From the NCBI RefSeq assembly GCF_001514285.1, contig NZ_KQ949029.1:354800-418799 (forward strand): a stretch of 64,000 nt of DNA, written 5' to 3'. A program made the translations under genes and the position numbers. Position 1 is the stretch's first letter; the number at the start of each line of letters is the position of its first letter. Below are positions 26,030 through 31,533 of this stretch, one piece after another. Origin of the DNA: Streptomyces sp. DSM 15324 (lineage in GTDB: Bacteria > Actinomycetota > Actinomycetes > Streptomycetales > Streptomycetaceae). A model generated the notes under the pieces. The model did no database searches, was not told the DNA's origin, and worked only from the letters and a program-made list of their open reading frames with translations.

Positions 26030-26068
26030 CTCTAACGGCGTTAGAGAATGCCTCTAACAGTGTTAGAG
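26030..26068. promoter_or_regulatory. Twin TetR-type operators
   Basis: Two 17-bp palindromes with identical arms: CTCTAACGGCGTTAGAG at 26030-26046 and CTCTAACAGTGTTAGAG at 26052-26068, centres 22 bp apart (two helical turns). They fill the 107-base divergent region between the monooxygenase and TetR genes and fit two TetR dimers on one DNA face. Confidence 0.9.
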
Positions 26069-26097
26069 TGTCAAGGGTCCAGGAAGGCGGGAACGGA

Positions 26098-26751
26098 ATG
26101 AAGATCAACTCCGAGGTGATCGCCCGGGCGGCATTGGGACTGCTCGACGACGTCGGCCTCGACGGGCTCACCATGCGCCTTGTCGCCCAGGACCTCGGCG
26201 TACGAGCCCCCACCCTCTACTGGCACATCAAGAACAAGCAGGAACTGCTCGACGCCATGGCCACCCTGGTCTACGTCGAGGCGGCCGAGAGACTGGAGTC
26301 ACCCCCCGACGGCTCCTCCTGGGAGGACTGGCTCGCCGACTGGGCCCGCCACCTGCGCCAGGCGATGCTGAGCCACCGGGACGGAGCACGCCTCCTCGCC
26401 GGCACCTACGTGAACCACCCGGCCGTGCACCGGGCGGTGGAGCTGCACCTGCGGACCCTGCGGGATGCCGGCTTCACCCTCAGCGAGGCGGCACGCGGCG
26501 TCCCGGCAGTCCTGCACTACACCATCGGCTGCACCATCGAGGAACAGGCCCACACCAGCGCGGCGTACGGCGACGACAACCCCTACGCACCCGAGCGGCT
26601 CGCCGGGATGATCGATGCCGAACGCTTCCCCCTCACCGCCCAGGCGTCGAGCGACCTGCTCGGCGTGGACGGCGACGCCGGCTTCGAAAACGGGCTGCGC
26701 CTCCTCGTGCTCGGTCTGCGCGCCGCAAGGGAGGAACGGGAGCGCGGCTGA
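26098..26751 (+). CDS. TetR-family repressor of the flavin monooxygenase
   Basis: A 217-residue regulator with an N-terminal HTH (ALGLLDDVGLDGLTMRLVAQ, then APTLYWHIKNKQELLDAM) and a C-terminal domain of the TetR_C type seen in tetracycline repressors (HYTIGCTIEEQAH and the FENGLRLLVLGLRA end). The ATG at 26098 is preceded by AGGAAGGCGG. The intergenic twin operators lie 30-68 bases upstream of its start, so it should repress itself and the monooxygenase gene and respond to a small aromatic or polyketide ligand. Confidence 0.93.
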   Translation: MKINSEVIARAALGLLDDVGLDGLTMRLVAQDLGVRAPTLYWHIKNKQELLDAMATLVYVEAAERLESPPDGSSWEDWLADWARHLRQAMLSHRDGARLLAGTYVNHPAVHRAVELHLRTLRDAGFTLSEAARGVPAVLHYTIGCTIEEQAHTSAAYGDDNPYAPERLAGMIDAERFPLTAQASSDLLGVDGDAGFENGLRLLVLGLRAAREERERG

Positions 26752-26902
26752 CCCCGGGGCGGGCGGCCTCTCGAGCCCGCCGCATCGGAGTCGTTCGCGC
26801 GCGTGGAGACGACGCAGGCCGACGCAGACCGGGGCCACCCATCCGCTTCCCCGCGCGGCCTCCGACGCCGACGGCAGGCAACGCGGGTGACCGCCCGGCA
26901 TC

Positions 26903-27262
26903 ATGGACTTCATGGACACGTCGAGCGCTGACTGGATCACCGTCGCGGCCTACGAGAACCTGCCTGGCTGTCTCCGGCCGATGGCGGCCGCGCGCGCTTG
27001 ACTGCGCGACCGCGGCATCGACTGGATGCCCTTCGAACAGGACGACCTCCGCTGGGGACTTGCCTGCGGCATCGGTCCTGACGGCCGCCGGCACGGCTGG
27101 TTCGACATCCGCGTTCACGCCGACGCACTACGGCGGCTCGGGCTGCACCCCGACCAACCCACCGCCGAAGTCATCGGCCCGTCCCCGCCCCGCTGGTGGC
27201 ATGCCGCCGCCGAACGCAACACGCATGAGGACCTCAGAGGATCGCTTCGACGTACGCGGTGA
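26903..27262 (+). pseudogene. Small gene interrupted by an in-frame TGA
   Basis: One frame reads MDFMDTSSADWITVAAYENL to MAAARA, hits TGA at 26999-27001, and continues without break as LRDRGIDWMPFEQDDLRWGL, ending at 27262. The coherent sequence on both sides (AARA-stop-LRDRG, where a CGA Arg would fit) suggests a nonsense change in a roughly 119-residue protein. No family is recognised. It could be two short peptides, but the second half has no ribosome binding site. Confidence 0.5.
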
Positions 27263-27335
27263 GCGCGGCCGGGGCGGTGAGCAGGTGGCCGCGGGCGCGG
27301 CGGCCCTCGATGAACGGCGCGACCGACGAGGGATA
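27234..27335 (-). pseudogene. Possible C-terminal scrap on the minus strand
   Basis: The minus strand reads SSVAPFIEGRRARGHLLTAP and then AALTAYVEAIL before a stop at 27236-27234, which looks like an amphipathic helical protein end. No start or upstream domain can be found. It overlaps the tail of the TGA-interrupted gene. It is reported only as probable gene debris. Confidence 0.2.
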
Positions 27336-27488
27336 ACCGCCTTCCACGCCCCTCCCGCGCTCCGCGCATCCACCTCCCACGATCAGGGCGTTTGCCCCTC
27401 AACAGCCCGATCGGCACGCTCCGTATACGGCATGGTTACGTCTCGTAGCGGAATGCCGACACGAGCACCCGCGACCAGGAGGAGACAC

Positions 27489-27848
27489 ATGCGAGCAAAG
27501 ACGGCCCTCACCGCCGGAGCACTGGCGCTCACCATCGCCGCCGGAGCCGGATGGGCCGCCCAAGCAGCCCCCGAACACGCCCCCACCACCAAGTCCGCGC
27601 AGACCCGCGTCGTCGACGGCTACCAGATCGTCGCGCTCCCCAACGCCACCGTGCCGAACTTCCAGCGCCGCACCGTCTACTGCCCGCCCGGCAAGCACGT
27701 CATCGGCGGCGGAGCCGAAGCCCAGGGCAACGACGCGATCCTCGTGGGCAGTTTCCCCACCCCCGACGGATCGGGCTGGATCGCCCTCGGCAGGCAGAGG
27801 GCCTACAGCGACGTCGGCATCAGCGTCTACGCGATCTGCGCCAACTGA
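27489..27848 (+). CDS. Small secreted protein
   Basis: A 119-residue exported protein. It has a clear Sec signal peptide (MRAKTALTAGALALTIAAGA, cleavage near AAQAA), then a compact domain with VYCPPGKHVIGGGAEAQGND and a final Ala-Ile-Cys-Ala-Asn. Two cysteines (in YCPPG and AICAN) could form a disulfide. A strong AGGAGGAG lies before the ATG. Similar short proteins with a CPxGxxxxGGG motif are common in actinobacteria, without assigned function. Confidence 0.85.
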   Translation: MRAKTALTAGALALTIAAGAGWAAQAAPEHAPTTKSAQTRVVDGYQIVALPNATVPNFQRRTVYCPPGKHVIGGGAEAQGNDAILVGSFPTPDGSGWIALGRQRAYSDVGISVYAICAN

Positions 27849-27865
27849 CGCCCCAGCCCCCTCCA

Positions 27866-27898
27866 GCGCCCCGCCCCGGACCTCCGGCGGCGGGGCGC
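27866..27898 (+). terminator. Hairpin terminator after the secreted-protein gene
   Basis: Perfect 10-bp stem GCGCCCCGCC / GGCGGGGCGC with a 13-base loop, starting 17 bases after the stop codon. Confidence 0.75.
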
Positions 27899-28140
27899 CG
27901 TGCATCGCGGGCCCGGCGCTCCCCCTCACGGAGAACACCGGGCTCCGTCGCCCCATTCGGATTGCGGGGAGCTTCTTGACACTCCGCCGTCGCCGAGGAT
28001 GTCGTAGGCACGGCCGGCTCGCCCGGTGTCAGCTCGCCGGCCCGGCGTCGCCCGGCTCCTGGCCGCACTGCCGGAGCCGACGCCGAGCGCATCGTTCGCC
28101 CCGCCCTGCCCACCACGACCGCGACGACCGCTACGACCCG

Positions 28141-28167
28141 CGACGACTGCGACGACTGCGACGACTC
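28141..28167 (+). repeat. Three tandem 9-bp units CGACGACTG
   Basis: Two exact copies and one with a final C, ending 12 bases before the amidohydrolase start codon. Probably a simple-sequence expansion in the untranslated leader. Confidence 0.7.
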
Positions 28168-28179
28168 CGAGAGGAACAC

Positions 28180-29079
28180 ATGACGGACACACACGACTGG
28201 GCGAGCGAGGCGGTCGCGGTACGGCGGTTCCAGGAGCGGCTGGGGCTGCCCGGACTCGTCGACGTCCATGTCCACTTCATGCCCGAGAACGTGCTGCGCA
28301 AGGTGTGGGACTACTTCGACGCGCTCGGCCCGCGGACCGGGGGTGTCGAGTGGCCCATCACCTACCGCGCCGGGGAGGCCGAACGCCTCGCCGTGCTCCG
28401 GGACTTCGGCGTCCGCGCCTTCACGTCGATGGTCTATCCGCACAAGGGAGAGATGGCCCGGTGGCTGAACGACTGGGCCGCCGACTTCGCCCGCCGCACC
28501 CCCGGCTGCCTGCACACCTCGACCCTCTTCCCCGAGCCGGGCGTCGAGTCGTACGTCAGGGAGGCGGTCGAGTCGGGCGCGCGCGTCTTCAAGGCTCATG
28601 TCCAGGTGGGGGCGTACGACCCGGCCGACGACCTCCTCGACCCCGCCTGGGGACTGCTCGCCGAGGCCGGCGTCCCCCTCGTGATCCACTGCGGTTCGGG
28701 TCCCGCGCCGGGCAAGTACACCGGGCCCGAGCGGGTGGAGCGGGTCCTCGCCCGCCATCCCCGACTGCGGCTGATCGTCGCGCACATGGGGATGCCCGAG
28801 TACGAGGACTTCCTGAGTCTCGCCGAGCGGTACCCGGAGGTCAGGCTGGACACCACGATGGCCTTCACCGACTTCGGGGACCGCTTCGCCCCGTTCCCCC
28901 AGGACGCCCTGTCCCGGCTCGCCGATCTCGCCGACCGCGTCCTGCTCGGCAGCGACTTCCCCAACATCCCCTATCCGTACGTCCATCAGCTGCGGGCGCT
29001 GGAGCGCCTGGGGCTCGGCGACGCGTGGCTGCGGGGCGTCTGCCACGACAACGGGGCGCGCCTGTTCGGGCTGGAGTGA
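28180..29079 (+). CDS. Amidohydrolase_2 (TIM-barrel metal hydrolase/decarboxylase)
   Basis: A 299-residue protein with the PF04909 layout. His30 and His32 form the HxH metal site (VDVHVHF), a third His lies in LVIHCGSG, HMGMPE follows, and the metal-binding Asp lies in GSDFPN. The family includes decarboxylases such as ACMSD and gamma-resorcylate decarboxylase as well as lactonases. The ATG at 28180 is preceded by GAGAGGAAC. A downstream Lrp-type gene on the same strand may regulate it. The substrate cannot be read from sequence. Confidence 0.88.
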   Translation: MTDTHDWASEAVAVRRFQERLGLPGLVDVHVHFMPENVLRKVWDYFDALGPRTGGVEWPITYRAGEAERLAVLRDFGVRAFTSMVYPHKGEMARWLNDWAADFARRTPGCLHTSTLFPEPGVESYVREAVESGARVFKAHVQVGAYDPADDLLDPAWGLLAEAGVPLVIHCGSGPAPGKYTGPERVERVLARHPRLRLIVAHMGMPEYEDFLSLAERYPEVRLDTTMAFTDFGDRFAPFPQDALSRLADLADRVLLGSDFPNIPYPYVHQLRALERLGLGDAWLRGVCHDNGARLFGLE

Positions 29080-29161
29080 GTCCGGCCCTCCCCCCACGAT
29101 GGACCGGCGGGCCCACGGCGTTCGGTTGCTCCGACCGGGGATTCCGTGCTACTTCTCCGCC

Positions 29162-29617
29162 ATGACCGCGCTTTCCCCGTTCACCCCCGACGCCGTCGAC
29201 TGGCGCATCCTCGACGTCCTCCAGCGCGACGGCCGGGCCAGCTTCGCCGATCTGGCGCGGGCCGTCTCCATGTCGCCCAGTGCCGTCACCGAGCGGGTGC
29301 GCCGGCTGGAGGAGGCGGGGATCATCAGCGGGTACACGGCGGTCGTGGACCCGGAGAAGGTCGGCCTGACGATCCTGGCGTTCGTGCGGCTGCGCTACCC
29401 GAACGGGAACTACAAGCCCTTCCACGACCTGGTCGAGGCGATGCCGGAGATCCTGGAGGCCCACCATGTGACCGGCGACGACTGTTTCGTCCTCAAGGTC
29501 GCGGCACGCTCCATGCGCCACCTGGAAGAGGCCACCGGCCGCATCGGCGCCCTGGGCTCCGTCACGACCAGTGTCGTGTACTCCTCCCCGCTGCCCCGGC
29601 GCCAGGTGGGCCACTGA
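29162..29617 (+). CDS. Lrp/AsnC-family regulator
   Basis: A 151-residue regulator. The N-terminal winged HTH is WRILDVLQRDGRASFADLAR then SPSAVTERVRRLEEAG; the C-terminal RAM (ligand-binding) domain includes VEAHHV-like EAHHVTGDDCFVLKVA and the closing SSVVYS-type strand. Members sense amino acids or related effectors and form octamers. It lies 82 bases downstream of the amidohydrolase gene in the same direction and may control it. Confidence 0.92.
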   Translation: MTALSPFTPDAVDWRILDVLQRDGRASFADLARAVSMSPSAVTERVRRLEEAGIISGYTAVVDPEKVGLTILAFVRLRYPNGNYKPFHDLVEAMPEILEAHHVTGDDCFVLKVAARSMRHLEEATGRIGALGSVTTSVVYSSPLPRRQVGH

Positions 29618-29726
29618 GGGACGCGAAAGCGCCCCGGCCCCGCGGCCGGCGAGGAACTGACGGCGTGGGCCACCGTGTCGCCCGTACCAGCTCGTAAACC
29701 GTTGGAGGCCCGGATTCCCGCGCTCC

Positions 29727-29732
29727 TATAGT
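29727..29732 (+). promoter_or_regulatory. -10 element TATAGT of the RNA-repair operon (leaderless)
   Basis: TATAGT lies seven bases before the ATG at 29740, so transcription should begin at or next to the start codon. A weak -35 (TTGGAG, 29702-29707) lies 19 bases upstream. The GTG at 29731 overlaps the -10 box, which argues against that codon as the start. Confidence 0.6.
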
Positions 29733-29739
29733 GGCCGCC

Positions 29740-31533
29740 ATGCGCACCGCCTATCCCCGAACACCACATCTTCCCTGGTCACCCGGTGTCTCCACCGACG
29801 ATGTGCGGGCCGGAGGCCTCGGGGGGTTCGTCGGGCGGGAGGTCGTCGTCACCGAGAAGCTCGACGGGGAGAACACCACGCTGTACGCGGACGGGCTGCA
29901 CGCGCGGTCCGTGGATTCGGCGCACCATCCGTCGCGGGCGTGGGTCAAGGCGCTCCAGGGGCGGGTGGGGGCGCGGATACCGGCGGGCTGGCGGGTGTGC
30001 GGCGAGAACATGTACGCCCGCCACTCCCTGCCGTACGACAGCCTGGACGGGTACTTCTACGGCTTCTCCGTGTGGGACGCCCGCGACCGGTGTCTGGGCT
30101 GGGACGAGACCGTGCGGTTCCTGCGCGGGCTGGGGGTGCCGGTGCCGCCGGTGCTGTGGCGCGGGGTGTTCGACGAACGGGCGCTGCGGCGGCTGCGGGT
30201 GGAGACGGGACGGCAGGAGGGGTTCGTCGTACGGACCGTGGAGGGCTTCGCACGGGCGGAGTTCGCCGGGCGGGTGGCCAAGTGGGTGCGGTCCGGGCAT
30301 GTCACGACGGACACGCACTGGATGCACTCGGCGGTGGTGGCGAACGGGCTGGGCTCCACGGCACCGCTGTGGGCCGTACGGTCGGGGGCGGCACCCGATG
30401 CGGAGGCGCTGGCCGCGTATCTCGGCGAGGCCTGCCCCGGCGCGACGGCGAGCGGCGATGCACACGCCGACCCGGGTGCGGCCGACCGCTCCGGTGCGGC
30501 CTTCGACGCGGTCGCCGCCGCCGAGGTGGCCGCCCGGCTGGACGGTCTCGGCCGGGGCGGCGACGCGCGGCTCGCGGGCGTGCTGGCCGCGCTGCTGCAC
30601 CGCATCCCGCGGGCGAGGCTGCTGAGCGGGGCCGCCGGGACGCTGGGGGTGCCGCTGGCTCGGCGGGTCGCCGACCTGGTGGGGCTGCACGGCGGTCTGC
30701 AGCGGCCCTACCCGGACGGGGAGCGGCGGGCGGGGCTCGTGCGGATGTCGTTCGCGGCCGATCTCGGGGTGCTGCACGCGGTCGCGGGGACGGTCGCCGG
30801 GGACGACGAGGCACGTGAGCAGGTCGAGTGGTCGGCGCTGCACGCGCAGGAGGCCGGGCTGCTGGGCGAGGCGCCGCTCGGGGCGCTGCGGTCGGGGCTG
30901 CGCGAGGCGCTGGAGTCCGACGGGATCGGCGGTGCGGCGGCGGACCGCTGCTGGGCGGAGACACGGGAGGCGTACGCGCGGGGGCGCGTCGGCACGGTGG
31001 CGGAGGCCGTCGCGGCGACCTGGCGCTGGCGGGGCGGGGAGTCGCCCCGGCTGGTGCAGTTCGTGGGGCCGTCCGGAAGCGGCAAGAGCGCCTTCGCGGC
31101 ACGGCTGGAGGGTGTCTCGGCGTACGTCTCGCTGGACGGGCTGCGGGAGGCGCGCGGTGACCGGGCCGACCAGAAGGCCAACGGGGAGGTGCTGCGGGAG
31201 GGCCTGGACCGGCTGGACCGGGCGCTCGCGGACGGTGCCGGGCGGGTGGTGGTGTGGGACGCCACCTCGCTCAACCCGCACCAGCGCTCCCTGGTGCACG
31301 CGGTGGCCCGCCGCCGCGACGCGCTGGTCACCCACGCCGTGCTGGTCACGGCCGAGGACGAGCTGGTACGACGCAACGCCGGGCGGGCGCATCCGGTACC
31401 GGCCGGCGTGCTGGCGGGGCAGCTGCGCCGGTTCGTGCCGCCGTACCCCGGCCAGGCGCACCGGACCTGGTACGTCGGCGCGGACGGGACCGTGCAGGAC
31501 CGTGACGGCACACTGGAGGGGGAGGACGCCTGA
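29740..31533 (+). CDS. RNA ligase - polynucleotide kinase fusion (RNA repair)
   Basis: A 597-residue two-enzyme protein. The N-terminal half is an Rnl2-like RNA ligase: motif I is KLDGEN with nucleotidyl-lysine Lys40, then ENMYARHSLPYDSL, GFSVWD and the motif IV/V-like EGFVVRT and AKWVR. Residues about 215-430 are helical. The C-terminal part is a P-loop kinase: Walker A GPSGSGKS (443-450), a substrate loop LDGLREARGD and VVVWDATSLNPHQR, as in PNK-type 5'-kinases. It could prepare and seal broken RNA ends. It overlaps the next gene by one base (TGATG), so both are made together. Leaderless start. Confidence 0.9.
   Translation: MRTAYPRTPHLPWSPGVSTDDVRAGGLGGFVGREVVVTEKLDGENTTLYADGLHARSVDSAHHPSRAWVKALQGRVGARIPAGWRVCGENMYARHSLPYDSLDGYFYGFSVWDARDRCLGWDETVRFLRGLGVPVPPVLWRGVFDERALRRLRVETGRQEGFVVRTVEGFARAEFAGRVAKWVRSGHVTTDTHWMHSAVVANGLGSTAPLWAVRSGAAPDAEALAAYLGEACPGATASGDAHADPGAADRSGAAFDAVAAAEVAARLDGLGRGGDARLAGVLAALLHRIPRARLLSGAAGTLGVPLARRVADLVGLHGGLQRPYPDGERRAGLVRMSFAADLGVLHAVAGTVAGDDEAREQVEWSALHAQEAGLLGEAPLGALRSGLREALESDGIGGAAADRCWAETREAYARGRVGTVAEAVAATWRWRGGESPRLVQFVGPSGSGKSAFAARLEGVSAYVSLDGLREARGDRADQKANGEVLREGLDRLDRALADGAGRVVVWDATSLNPHQRSLVHAVARRRDALVTHAVLVTAEDELVRRNAGRAHPVPAGVLAGQLRRFVPPYPGQAHRTWYVGADGTVQDRDGTLEGEDA

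Larger units (their letters stand above)
27849..28179. other. Intergenic region before the amidohydrolase gene
   Basis: No gene is supported. It holds a terminator hairpin at 27866-27898 and a short tandem repeat at 28141-28167. The open frame reaching upstream of the amidohydrolase start is Arg-rich and shows no protein-like pattern. Confidence 0.6.
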
